Shown one piece after another: positions 17,535 to 26,685 of a stretch of DNA of 64,000 bases; the first letter of the stretch is position 1; every line of letters begins with the position of its first letter. The notes beneath the pieces are model-generated. The model saw only the letters and a list, made by a program, of their open reading frames with translations. It was not told the DNA's origin and made no database searches. Origin of the DNA: Thermodesulfobacterium geofontis OPF15 (GTDB lineage Bacteria; Desulfobacterota; Thermodesulfobacteria; Thermodesulfobacteriales; Thermodesulfobacteriaceae). The position numbers were made by a program, and so were the translations under genes. The stretch spans positions 1,364,001 to 1,428,000 of the forward strand of contig NC_015682.1 of NCBI RefSeq assembly GCF_000215975.1, read 5' to 3'.

Positions 17535-20500
17535 TCATTTTTCTCTATTTTTAGCTAATTCTTCTATTTTCCCTTTAAAAATTTGCCCAGTTATACCATT
17601 TAATGTAATCCAATCGCCTAACTTTAAAATATATCCGTTAATTTTAGCCTCTTTTTTAATTTCATTTATACTTAAATTTTCACAGCCCACTACACACACT
17701 TTACCAAGTCTTGAAGCTACAATAGCTGCATGTGAAGTCTGTCCTCCTCTTGCAGTAAGTATTCCATTTACTAAGGATATTTCTTTAATATTATCTGGAA
17801 CTGTGTCATATCTCAATAAAATTAAAGGTTCATTAGTTGATTTAAATTCTAATATATCTTCCAAAGAAAACACAATTCTTCCAGAGATAAAACCTCCAGA
17901 AACACCTATTCCTTTTCCTATCACCTCTAAATTTTCCAATAATTTCTTATCAAAGAAAGGAATATCTTTTTCTTCTCTTAAAATAATATCTCTTACTTGA
18001 AGAATATAAAGATCTTCAGGATCTTCGCTTTCAAAGGTAAACTCAATTTCTTGATGTCCCCATTCTTTTTCATAAACTAAATAATAAGCAAATTTTAAAA
18101 GGGCTTTATAGATTTCAGGGAAAGCCTCTTCTAAGGATGGACCTTCTCTATTTTCTATTTTTCTTTGTTCTAAAGAGATAGGATAAGCATTAACTAACCC
18201 GGATACAATATCTTCTCCCTGATTATAGGGTGTATAATCTCCCCATAAAATAATTCTTGGAAATTTACCCACAGGTGAAGTGGTTAAAGTAACTCCGGTT
18301 CCTGAAGAAAGCATTTTATTACCAAATACCATCTGCTGAACTATAACTGCTGTTCCCCATTCTTCAGAAAGCTGCATAATTTCTCTATAAGCATTAGCTT
18401 TATAATTATGCCAAGAATTAAAAATAAGTTCTATGCCTTTAAAAAGTTGTTCCCAAGGATCATCTATAATATAGACTCCTAATTTTTCTACGGAGGTTTT
18501 ATATAATAAAGCTAATTCTCTCATTTGTTCTCCAGCAAAATCTTTCTTTTTCTTTACTTTATATTTTCTTTTATGTTCCCTCATAAGATTATTAAAGAAA
18601 TCGCGTGGAATTCCATAAGACATTGCCCAACTTTGAATAAATCTTCTATAAGTATCCCATGCAAACCAGGGATTTTTACTTGTTTCTGCTAATCCCTCTA
18701 TGATCTCTTCATTTACACCTACATTTAAAAGGGTACTCATCATACCTGGCATAGAAAGTGCTGAACCACTTCTTATACTAAAAAGTAAGGGATTTTTTTT
18801 ATCACCAAACTTTTTGTTAGTTAAATTTTCTAAAATTTTCACATGTTCTCTTATTTTTGCTTCATAATCCTCCCAAAGTTCTTTATATTTTTTTATTAGT
18901 TTATAACATCTAAAAACTTCTGTAGTTAAAATAAATCCATAAGGGATCTTTATACCTGTATTTCCTTCTTTAGCAAGAAGGGTAAGATTATAACCTTTGT
19001 TCCCTAAATAAAGAAGGTCATTAACAAAAGGATTAGGTTTATGAATAAGAGAAAGAGTTCTTCTTGAATCATAGCTCATAAGTAGATTCAAATCTTCAAT
19101 ATCAATCCTCTCTGCATAAGAAGAAAATAGATAGTATATTTTTTTAAGAAATTTGTCTAAATATTTTAAAACAAAACCATTATCTATGAGTTCCCTAATA
19201 ATAATCTCACTTATGCAAAAATAGGCTTCTTCTCTATTATGGAGGTTTTTGAAGCATCTTTTATATTTTTCTAAAATATCTTCAGGATTAAGCGCTTCAA
19301 AAACTAAGGGAAATACTTTTAAAAAAGGACTTACATAATAGGCTTGTATAACATGCTGGACTCCATCAATTAGACCTCTAAAAATATCTAAGTATTGTTT
19401 ATAAGAAAGAGGGTAACTTTTTAGTGAACTTTCTAAAAGACTTAAATAGGTATCAAATTTTTGAGAAAGAATACCATCAATATATAAAGCCTTCCTAAAT
19501 AATTTTAAGATTTTTAAAATTCTAAAAAATGAAGCTTTTGTAATAAAACTTAATTCAAAATTATCTAATAGTTTCTCAAACAAATTATTTATTAAATATT
19601 CAATTCTAAAAGTTAAACCGAGCGCATCGAACTTTTTTTCCTTATATCTCCCATACATAGAGGGTATATCAACTGCTATATGTCTTTTAATTAATATCTG
19701 TTCTACAGGAGTAAATTTTTCTGGGGATAAAATGATATTTTCTTTTAAATCCTTTAACCATAACAATAACTTATCTATTTTTTTCTCAATTTCTAATTTT
19801 TTATTGAGAAGCAACTCCCTTAATTCAGAAAGAAAAGAAAACTCATCTATTGAATATTGAGCTAAAAATGTGTCTACATCTTCTAATACACCGTAATATT
19901 TTTGATACTCTAACTTATAAAGATATATAATTAAATAAAGTTTATTCTTATAAATTTGGTCAAAATTTATATCTTCTATATAAGATTTTATCTGATTTAA
20001 TTCTTCTGCTAAAATAGATTTAAGATTCTCTTTACCAGATTTTTCAAGTAAGAGTTTTATTAAACTTTGCATCTTTAAATGGTATTCTTTTTCGTGATTA
20101 ATTATTTTTTCATAGATTTCTTCAGGTAGATATTTTTTAATGAAGTTCCCATCAAGAGTTAACCAATAATTCAAAATGTCTTTAATAAAATTTACTGCTA
20201 AGCTTGAATTTTCTATATGAATAAATTTTCTTAAAAAGTGAATTAAACTATCTTTTCTTTGAAATATTTCATCTACTTCTGTAGAAAGGTCTCTTATTAA
20301 TCCTTCTGCTCCAATCTCATTATAATAAACAGGCAAGATTTTACAAAATTGTTTTACTAAATTATAAACAGGTTTTATAGGGGAGTTTAAAAGGTGGGTT
20401 ATCTCTCTTTGAAAAAGATCGGTATCTTTGATAGATACTCCATATAGTTTTAGATTTAATATAAGTGCTGAAAGAAGACTGCTACACCATTCAGGATTTA

Positions 20501-21695
20501 CTTTAAATATTTCTAACCATGTTTTAATATTTAAGAGATGATTAGAATTTTGCCTAATCCTCCAATTAACATCAATCCCTTTAATTTGCGGAGGTTGGAA
20601 ACCAAATTTTATAATTTCATTTATAAGAACTTCAATCAAATACACATCTTTTTTATTTAAAATGCATATCCCTATATTTTTTATACATTCCAAGGCTGTA
20701 CATGGATAAAGATTAAGTTTTTCTTTTAGAATTTTAAAAAATTGAATTAAAAATTCATCTAAATTCTGAGAAGGTTTTAAATTGATTAAATAAATAAGAT
20801 TTTTATTAACCTCTCTTATTAATTCTTCATGAATAAGTTTAAGGATAGGAGTTTCTATAAGCTTAAATAAAAAAAGAATTTTCTTTTCTTCTGGAAAAAT
20901 AGAATCATCCAAGGAATTGATGAAATGTATAAGGCTCTTTAACTCCCTGAGAAGATCTAAATGGTCTGGTAGCTTAAGTAAATTAGTTAAGTTAAACTCA
21001 GAAGTGAGTAATTTTTCAATTAATTCATTAAAATAGGAAGTTTTTAAAATGAACTTTTCTTTTATATCCGAGATTTCTAACTTATCTATATCTTTTTCTA
21101 CAAATTTTTTCCAAAGATTATAAGTAAAAATATAGGATCTTGTAAGTAAAGCCTTACAAACTTCTTCTATTTCAGGAGATAAATAAAAACGGGTACATTT
21201 AAAAATTAATTTTTTAAAAGAATAATAATTTTCTAAAAAGTTTAAGAAATATTTTTCTGGAAGATTAGTTAAAGCTTTTAAAATTTCTTTAACAACCGGT
21301 GAAATTTCTTTAAATGTATCTTCATCTACAAGATCTATCGTTTTATCAAGAACTGAAAAGATTGTTTCGGCTGTTTTAATATTTAAATCTTCTTCCTCAC
21401 CAAAAAATCTAAATAAAATATCAAAGGTCAACCAATATCCCTGAATCTTTTGATTATGTTTAAGAAGAAGAGGAAGGTTTTTTAAAATAAAACTTCTAAA
21501 TTCTTCTAAAACTAAATTATTATTTTTATAGGGATGAAAAATTTCTCTTAGTAAAAGCTTTATCTGCTTTTGTAAAGCTGGAAAATTAGAAAATATTTCT
21601 AAAAAAATGTTATATTTAGGTTCGTACTGAACTTCTTTTACAAAAGTATGAGTTAAATTAATTAATAGGGCTTTAGAAGTAAATTTATCATTCAT
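17535..21695 (-). CDS. giant PPDK-like protein: ATP-grasp plus phosphohistidine domain, no pyruvate/PEP barrel
   Basis: A 1386-residue protein. Residues about 1-885 are helical, Leu/Lys/Glu-rich and match no family I recognise. Residues about 890-1240 are a PPDK-type ATP-grasp domain: NKGYNLTLL, SIRSGSALSMPGMMST, YRRFIQSW, PWEQLFKGIELIFNSW, IVQQMVFGN, SGTGVTLT, GEDIVSG and a late LQVRD. Residues about 1250-1370 are the swivelling phosphohistidine domain with catalytic His1322 in GGQTSHAAIVASRLG. True pyruvate phosphate dikinase continues with a TIM barrel binding pyruvate/PEP; here the protein ends. It should form a phosphorylated histidine from ATP but has no obvious acceptor site. It lies between two GAPDH paralogues in the rpoN operon. 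The acceptor is unknown. Confidence 0.85.
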   Translation of the reverse strand: MNDKFTSKALLINLTHTFVKEVQYEPKYNIFLEIFSNFPALQKQIKLLLREIFHPYKNNNLVLEEFRSFILKNLPLLLKHNQKIQGYWLTFDILFRFFGEEEDLNIKTAETIFSVLDKTIDLVDEDTFKEISPVVKEILKALTNLPEKYFLNFLENYYSFKKLIFKCTRFYLSPEIEEVCKALLTRSYIFTYNLWKKFVEKDIDKLEISDIKEKFILKTSYFNELIEKLLTSEFNLTNLLKLPDHLDLLRELKSLIHFINSLDDSIFPEEKKILFLFKLIETPILKLIHEELIREVNKNLIYLINLKPSQNLDEFLIQFFKILKEKLNLYPCTALECIKNIGICILNKKDVYLIEVLINEIIKFGFQPPQIKGIDVNWRIRQNSNHLLNIKTWLEIFKVNPEWCSSLLSALILNLKLYGVSIKDTDLFQREITHLLNSPIKPVYNLVKQFCKILPVYYNEIGAEGLIRDLSTEVDEIFQRKDSLIHFLRKFIHIENSSLAVNFIKDILNYWLTLDGNFIKKYLPEEIYEKIINHEKEYHLKMQSLIKLLLEKSGKENLKSILAEELNQIKSYIEDINFDQIYKNKLYLIIYLYKLEYQKYYGVLEDVDTFLAQYSIDEFSFLSELRELLLNKKLEIEKKIDKLLLWLKDLKENIILSPEKFTPVEQILIKRHIAVDIPSMYGRYKEKKFDALGLTFRIEYLINNLFEKLLDNFELSFITKASFFRILKILKLFRKALYIDGILSQKFDTYLSLLESSLKSYPLSYKQYLDIFRGLIDGVQHVIQAYYVSPFLKVFPLVFEALNPEDILEKYKRCFKNLHNREEAYFCISEIIIRELIDNGFVLKYLDKFLKKIYYLFSSYAERIDIEDLNLLMSYDSRRTLSLIHKPNPFVNDLLYLGNKGYNLTLLAKEGNTGIKIPYGFILTTEVFRCYKLIKKYKELWEDYEAKIREHVKILENLTNKKFGDKKNPLLFSIRSGSALSMPGMMSTLLNVGVNEEIIEGLAETSKNPWFAWDTYRRFIQSWAMSYGIPRDFFNNLMREHKRKYKVKKKKDFAGEQMRELALLYKTSVEKLGVYIIDDPWEQLFKGIELIFNSWHNYKANAYREIMQLSEEWGTAVIVQQMVFGNKMLSSGTGVTLTTSPVGKFPRIILWGDYTPYNQGEDIVSGLVNAYPISLEQRKIENREGPSLEEAFPEIYKALLKFAYYLVYEKEWGHQEIEFTFESEDPEDLYILQVRDIILREEKDIPFFDKKLLENLEVIGKGIGVSGGFISGRIVFSLEDILEFKSTNEPLILLRYDTVPDNIKEISLVNGILTARGGQTSHAAIVASRLGKVCVVGCENLSINEIKKEAKINGYILKLGDWITLNGITGQIFKGKIEELAKNREK

Positions 21696-21697
21696 CT

Positions 21698-22699
21698 TTA
21701 AACTTCCTTTTCGCTTATATAGTTTATTAAATCAAGCACTCTCACTGAATAACCCCATTCATTATCATACCAAGCTAATAATTTTATTAAATTTTTACCT
21801 ATTACCTTAGTATTTAGCCCATCAACAATGGTACTATATGTCTCTCCAATAATGTCTGAAGAGACTATAGGTTCTTCGGTATAAGCTAAATATTTATTTT
21901 GATTTTCTTTGAAAAGTTTATTTATTTCTGCAGGAGTAGTTTCTCCTTTTATTAAAATAACAAAATCGTTTAAAGACACATCAGGAACAGGAACCCTTAT
22001 ACAAAAACCTTCAATTTTCCCTCTTAAAATTGGTAAAACCTTTATTATGGTTTCAAAATCTATATTTACGGGAACTATATTTAATGGAGCTGATCTTGCT
22101 CTTCTAAAATCCTTAGGATGAACCATATCCAGAAGTCTTTGGGTATTAGTATAAGCGTGAATGCTACTTAAATAACATTTTTCTATTTCATAGTATTTCA
22201 TTAAAAGATTTAATAAAGGGGTAGCGGCATTGGAAATACATGAAGATGTGGAAATAATATAATGTTTGAGTGGATCATATTTTTCCTCATTTACCCCCAT
22301 AACTATAGTAATATCCTCATTTATAGCAGGAGCTGTAATAATTACCCTTTTAACACCTCTAAGAAAATGTTTTCTTGCTAAGGATCCGTCAGTAAATTTT
22401 CCTGTAGCCTCTATTACATAATCTATTTTTTCTTCATCCCAAGGAATTCTTTCAGGATCAGGTTCTTGAAATATTCTTATTTTTTTATCTCCTATCTTTA
22501 TGTATTCCTTTTTTACTTCTACTTGATAAGTTAACTTTCCAAATACTGAATCATATTTAAACAAATAGGCTAACATCTCTGGAGAAGAAAGATCATTTAT
22601 AGCTACTATGTCAAAATTTTTAAAATCAGGATATTTAAGTTTTGCTCTTAAAATAGTTCTACCAATTCTACCAAATCCATTAATTCCTATTCTTAGCAT
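21698..22699 (-). CDS. GAPDH/erythrose-4-phosphate dehydrogenase family protein with altered phosphate site
   Basis: A 333-residue GAPDH-fold protein: INGFGRIGR, NAD-type AINDLSSPEMLAYLFKYDSVFG, catalytic Cys154 in SSCISNAAT, the His strand SIHAYTNTQ, CIRVPVPDVSLND and WYDNEWGYS. The canonical SCTTNC has become SCISNA. The loop that normally reads S-T-G-A-A has been replaced (NIVPVNIDFETI), much as E. coli Epd has lost it. Residues that bind inorganic phosphate in GAPDH are therefore missing, so ordinary glycolytic activity is doubtful. It could be an erythrose-4-phosphate dehydrogenase or a specialised relative. Its stop is 2 bases before the giant PPDK-like gene. Confidence 0.85.
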   Translation of the reverse strand: MLRIGINGFGRIGRTILRAKLKYPDFKNFDIVAINDLSSPEMLAYLFKYDSVFGKLTYQVEVKKEYIKIGDKKIRIFQEPDPERIPWDEEKIDYVIEATGKFTDGSLARKHFLRGVKRVIITAPAINEDITIVMGVNEEKYDPLKHYIISTSSCISNAATPLLNLLMKYYEIEKCYLSSIHAYTNTQRLLDMVHPKDFRRARSAPLNIVPVNIDFETIIKVLPILRGKIEGFCIRVPVPDVSLNDFVILIKGETTPAEINKLFKENQNKYLAYTEEPIVSSDIIGETYSTIVDGLNTKVIGKNLIKLLAWYDNEWGYSVRVLDLINYISEKEV

Positions 22700-22711
22700 A
22701 ATTCTTAACTT

Positions 22712-23146
22712 TTAAATTTCTTTTACCATTACAATCGCTTCTTCATTACCATAATAATTTTTTCTTCTATACATTTCTTTAAATCCTAATTTCTTATAAA
22801 AATTATAGGCAGATAAATTAGAGGCTTTTACTTCTAAAAATATTTTACTTATATTTTTTTCTTTAGCAATTTCTATTAGTTTTTGCATAAGTTTAGTACC
22901 TACTCCTTTTCTTTGATATTCCTTTCTTACTCCAATTTTTAAAATCTCAATTTCAGGTTCAATTTCTCTAAAAATAAGATATCCGATAATTTCTTCTTTT
23001 TCTTTAAAAACTAAAATTTTTGAAAAATCATTTTTGAACTCTCTTAAAATTTGAAAATAAGACCACTTTTCTTCAAAAAATAGATCTCTTTCTAATTCTG
23101 AAATAATTCGTAAATCTTTTTCTTCTGCCTCATAAATGAGACACAT
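22712..23146 (-). CDS. rimI: GNAT acetyltransferase, RimI-like (ribosomal protein S18 alanine N-acetyltransferase)
   Basis: A 144-residue GNAT domain. The acetyl-CoA loop is VRKEYQRKGVGTKLMQKL near residues 73-90, followed by FLEVKASNLSAYNFYKKLGF and a YYGNEEAIVM end that is typical of RimI. RimI acetylates the N-terminal alanine of S18. A GNAT of this type could have another protein substrate, so the name is probable rather than certain. It starts 17 bases inside rapZ. Confidence 0.8.
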   Translation of the reverse strand: MCLIYEAEEKDLRIISELERDLFFEEKWSYFQILREFKNDFSKILVFKEKEEIIGYLIFREIEPEIEILKIGVRKEYQRKGVGTKLMQKLIEIAKEKNISKIFLEVKASNLSAYNFYKKLGFKEMYRRKNYYGNEEAIVMVKEI

Positions 23147-24008
23147 CTTTTTCTATATCTCTATAGGTTTTAACTATTTCTATATCTGAATATTTCTCCT
23201 CTAATCTTTGAGATAAGATCTCTATAATAGCTGGGGATCTATGCCTTCCACCTGTACAACCAATACCTATAGTTAAATACTTCCTATTTTCTTTACAATA
23301 AAAAGGAATTAACCATTCTAAAAAAGACTCTAAATATTCTATAAATTTTAAAGTTTCAGAAAAATTTAATAAATAATCTATAACTTCTTTATCTTTACCA
23401 CTTAAGGGTTTTAAGGAGGGAATAAAATAAGGATTGGGTAAAAATCTTACGTCAAATAAAAAACTTGCTTCATAAGGAATCCCATATTTATAACCAAATC
23501 CTATAAAATGGAGAATTAAATTTTTGTGAGCCTCCCTTTCCTTATAAAGTCTAAAGATTTCATTTCTTAATTGATGAACATTAAAATTTGAAGTATCTAT
23601 AATAGAGTTTGCTATTTCTTTTAGATCACCTAAAAGCTCCCTTTCTTTTTCAATAGCCTCTTCCAAACTTTTTATTTTTCCTTTCATTAAAGGATGAATC
23701 CTTCTTGTTTGGTTAAATCTAGTAATAATTACATCATTTCTTGCATCTAAAAACAGGATCTCAAAATTATATCCCTTTTCTTTTAAGCTTTTGAAAACTT
23801 CCGGATATTCTTTCAAAAAATATTTATCTCTTATGTCCATTACCAAAGCAATATTTTTATCTTCTAAACTTTCTTTAACTTCTTCCAAAAACTGTAAAAG
23901 AAGTCTTATAGGGAAATTATCAATAGAAAGATATCCAATGTCTTCAAAAGCTTTTAAAGATGTACTTTTACCAGATCCAGAAAGACCTGTAATTATAACT
24001 ATATTCAT
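23130..24008 (-). CDS. rapZ: RNase adapter protein RapZ / YvcJ-type nucleotide-binding protein
   Basis: A 292-residue protein with P-loop GLSGSGKSTSLKAFED, Walker B-like ALVMDIRD, DARNDVIITRFNQTRRIHP, and the conserved C-terminal GIGCTGGRHRSPAI. In E. coli RapZ senses glucosamine-6-phosphate and, through small RNAs, controls glmS; whether this holds here is unknown, though glmS lies in the same gene row. RapZ commonly follows rpoN-hpf-ptsN. Here ptsN is missing and rapZ comes directly after hpf. Confidence 0.95.
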   Translation of the reverse strand: MNIVIITGLSGSGKSTSLKAFEDIGYLSIDNFPIRLLLQFLEEVKESLEDKNIALVMDIRDKYFLKEYPEVFKSLKEKGYNFEILFLDARNDVIITRFNQTRRIHPLMKGKIKSLEEAIEKERELLGDLKEIANSIIDTSNFNVHQLRNEIFRLYKEREAHKNLILHFIGFGYKYGIPYEASFLFDVRFLPNPYFIPSLKPLSGKDKEVIDYLLNFSETLKFIEYLESFLEWLIPFYCKENRKYLTIGIGCTGGRHRSPAIIEILSQRLEEKYSDIEIVKTYRDIEKDVSHL

Positions 24009-24019
24009 AAAAAGGAATT

Positions 24020-24526
24020 TTAAGAAATTTCAGGAACAACAATTACAGGTTTATCTTTTTCTAAATAGATTAGACAAACCTTTTCATAATCGGTATTATA
24101 AAAAAGCATAAAGCTGTCTTTATTTTTTTCAAACCATTCCAGAGCTTCTTGAGTAGACATAGGATTAATTTTTACAGTTTTTATAGTATAACTCTCTTCT
24201 TCTAATATAGGAGAAACTGTTTCAACAGCTCTTTTTCTAAATTCTTTTCTCTTTTCTTTAAATTTCTTAATTTGTTTTTCTAAAGTTTCATATGCTAAAT
24301 CTATAGCTTCATAAATATCTGAAGTTTCTTCTTTAGCAATTATATTTTCTCCGTCTCCACTTACAATTACTTCTACCAGTTCTCTAAATTTTTCTCTTTT
24401 AAAAATTACTTGAATATTAACAGGTCCTTCAAAATATTTTTCAAATTTCCTAAATTTTTTTTCAGCATAGTTTTTAATTGCCTCTGATGAATCCATTCCT
24501 TTAAAAGTAAAATTAAATTCAATCAT
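24020..24526 (-). CDS. hpf: ribosome hibernation promoting factor, long form
   Basis: A 168-residue HPF. The N-terminal S30AE/YfiA domain (residues 1-100) binds the small subunit in the mRNA channel. The C-terminal domain (about 115-168: KINPMSTQEALEWFEKN, FMLFYN, VIVVPE) dimerises 70S ribosomes into 100S particles. The gene overlaps rpoN by 8 bases and lies in the classical lptA-lptB-rpoN-hpf order. Confidence 0.95.
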   Translation of the reverse strand: MIEFNFTFKGMDSSEAIKNYAEKKFRKFEKYFEGPVNIQVIFKREKFRELVEVIVSGDGENIIAKEETSDIYEAIDLAYETLEKQIKKFKEKRKEFRKRAVETVSPILEEESYTIKTVKINPMSTQEALEWFEKNKDSFMLFYNTDYEKVCLIYLEKDKPVIVVPEIS

Positions 24527-25946
24527 AAAATACCCCCCTTTCTCTATTGTTTTTAGAAATCTTTCTTTCTCTTATAGAGGGAATTTGGAGTTCTTCTCTA
24601 TATTTAGTTACGGTGCGTCTTGCAATATTAATTCCGTATTTTTCTTTTAATATTTTAGATATAGCACTATCACTTAAAGGCTTTGATGGATTTTCTCCAT
24701 TTATAATTTCTCTTATATAATCTTTAATAGCTTTTGCTGATAATTCTTCTCCTTCTTTACTTTTATAACCTATAGAAAAGAAAAATTTTAAAGGAAATAA
24801 TCCTTTGGGAGTTTGAACATATTTTTGATTTATAATCCTACTAATAGTTGATTCATGTAAATGGACTTCCTCTGCAACATCTTTTAAAGTTAAAGGCTTT
24901 AAAAATTTTATTCCCTTTTCCAAAAATTCTTTTTGATATTTTAAAATAGCTTCTCCAACCTTATAAAGATTGGAATATCTACTATCTAAAGCTTTCAAAA
25001 GATCTTCAGCATCTTTAAGTTTTTGTTTAAGAAATTTTTTAACTCTGGGATTATTACCAAAATCTTTTTTCTTTTTTAAAAAATTCTTATAATAATTATT
25101 CAATCTAACTATAAATGGACCCTCCTTTACCACTTCCACTTTCCATTCATTTTCTTCCTTATAAAAAATTAAATCAGGTTCTATATAGAGAGTGTTTACA
25201 TCAAAATAATTTCTTGCAGGGTAAGGTTCTAATTGTTTAATTACTTCTAAAGCACTTTCAATTTCTTTTTCATTATATCCATATAAATTTTTGAAATAAT
25301 CTATACCCTTGGGTATTTCTTCTAAATGTTTTTCTACTAAAATATAAGGTATTGAACTTTTATCATAACCTATAAATTCAAGTTGAGTAAGCAAACATTC
25401 TTTTAAATTCAGGGAAGCAACTCCTACAGGATCAAGAAATTTTATAATATTTCTTATTTTTTCTACTTTTTCCAAAGAAACATTAAATTCTTTTGCAATT
25501 TCCTCTAAAGATATTCTTAAATAACCTTTATCATCTAAATTCCCAATAATATAATAGGCTATATCTTTTTCTAAAGGTGTAAGTTCTTTTAAATTAATTT
25601 GCCATAAAAGATAATCTATAAGTTTTTCTTCAGCTTTAAGTGTTTTTTCCCAATTCCACTCTTCTTCAGGTTCCTCTTTACCAAAATAAAATCTTTTCTC
25701 TATCAGTTCTTCCTCAAAATTAACCTCTTCTTTAAGCTTAATCTCTTCAAAATAGCTTTCTTCAATATAATTATTTTCTGGAAGATCTTTATATTCAAGC
25801 TCTAAAAAGGGGTTACTTTGAACTTCTTGAAGTAAAAAATTATGTAAATCTAAAATATTTAATTGTAATACCTTTAAAACAAGCTTAAGCTGAGGTGTAA
25901 GTATTAACTGAGGTTTAAGTTTTAACTCGTTTTTTAACTCTATCAT
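24519..25946 (-). CDS. rpoN: RNA polymerase sigma-54 factor
   Basis: Sigma-54 directs polymerase to -24/-12 promoters and needs an AAA+ activator. The 475-residue protein has the Gln/Leu-rich activator-interacting region I at the start (LKPQLILTPQLKLVLKVLQL), the core-binding region, a helix-turn-helix (LKDVAEEVHLHESTISRIIN), and the diagnostic RpoN box ARRTVTKYRE near residue 445. The 10-base gap to lptB and overlap with hpf place it in one operon. No enhancer-binding activator gene is in the window. Confidence 0.97.
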   Translation of the reverse strand: MIELKNELKLKPQLILTPQLKLVLKVLQLNILDLHNFLLQEVQSNPFLELEYKDLPENNYIEESYFEEIKLKEEVNFEEELIEKRFYFGKEEPEEEWNWEKTLKAEEKLIDYLLWQINLKELTPLEKDIAYYIIGNLDDKGYLRISLEEIAKEFNVSLEKVEKIRNIIKFLDPVGVASLNLKECLLTQLEFIGYDKSSIPYILVEKHLEEIPKGIDYFKNLYGYNEKEIESALEVIKQLEPYPARNYFDVNTLYIEPDLIFYKEENEWKVEVVKEGPFIVRLNNYYKNFLKKKKDFGNNPRVKKFLKQKLKDAEDLLKALDSRYSNLYKVGEAILKYQKEFLEKGIKFLKPLTLKDVAEEVHLHESTISRIINQKYVQTPKGLFPLKFFFSIGYKSKEGEELSAKAIKDYIREIINGENPSKPLSDSAISKILKEKYGINIARRTVTKYREELQIPSIRERKISKNNRERGVFYD

Positions 25947-25956
25947 TTTTTACTTT

Positions 25957-26673
25957 TTACATAAAAAATTTTTCACCTAAAAATTTTTCCTTTACCAAAT
26001 CATTTTCTAAAATTTCTTCAGGAGTCCCCTTTCCTATTATTTCTCCACTTGCAATTACATAACCTTTATCACAGATTTTAAGTGTATCCCTTACATTATG
26101 ATCTGAAATTAATATACCTATTTTCTCATTTTTTAGGGTTTCAAGAATCTCTTTTAGCTGTGCTACACCAATTGGATCTATTCCTGCAAAGGGTTCATCT
26201 AAAAGTATAAATTGTGGTTCAATTAAAAGGGCTCTTACTATTTCAACTTTTCTTTTTTGCCCTCCTGAAAGAGTATAAGTTTTTTGATTTAATATATCCT
26301 TAAGATCAAACAATTCTACATAATATTCAAGTTTATCTTTTATTTTTTTTAGATTATTTTTAAATCTTTCTAACACAATTTTGAAATTTTCAGCTACTGT
26401 AAGTTTTCTAAATACTGAAGATTCTTGAGGCAAATAGATTATACCCTTTTTTGCTCTTTCAGCTACATCTAAATGAGTAATAGGTTCTTCCCTAAGGATA
26501 ATTTGACCATTATCTGGTTTTAAGAAGCCTGCAATAATATAAAAGCAAGTAGTTTTACCTGCTCCATTAGGACCTAAAAGTCCTACAATCTCACCTTGCT
26601 TAATTTGTAAAGATACATCTTTAACTACTAACCTTTTCTTAAAAGATTTTCTTAAATTTTCAGCTTTTAGCAT
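25957..26673 (-). CDS. lptB: LPS export ABC transporter ATP-binding protein LptB
   Basis: The ATPase of the LptBFGC complex that pulls LPS from the inner membrane. In 238 residues: Walker A GPNGAGKTTC, Q-loop YLPQESSVFRKLTV, signature LSGGQKRKVEI, Walker B ILLDEPFAGIDP and H-loop SDHNVRD. The order lptA-lptB-rpoN is widely conserved. lptC, F and G are not in the window; lptE is at 63345. Confidence 0.95.
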   Translation of the reverse strand: MLKAENLRKSFKKRLVVKDVSLQIKQGEIVGLLGPNGAGKTTCFYIIAGFLKPDNGQIILREEPITHLDVAERAKKGIIYLPQESSVFRKLTVAENFKIVLERFKNNLKKIKDKLEYYVELFDLKDILNQKTYTLSGGQKRKVEIVRALLIEPQFILLDEPFAGIDPIGVAQLKEILETLKNEKIGILISDHNVRDTLKICDKGYVIASGEIIGKGTPEEILENDLVKEKFLGEKFFM

Positions 26674-26685
26674 AAATTTCTCAAT

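Noticed and set aside
17535-21695. ordinary pyruvate phosphate dikinase or PEP synthase
   Set aside because: The C-terminal pyruvate/PEP barrel is absent and about 885 unknown residues precede the ATP-grasp domain.
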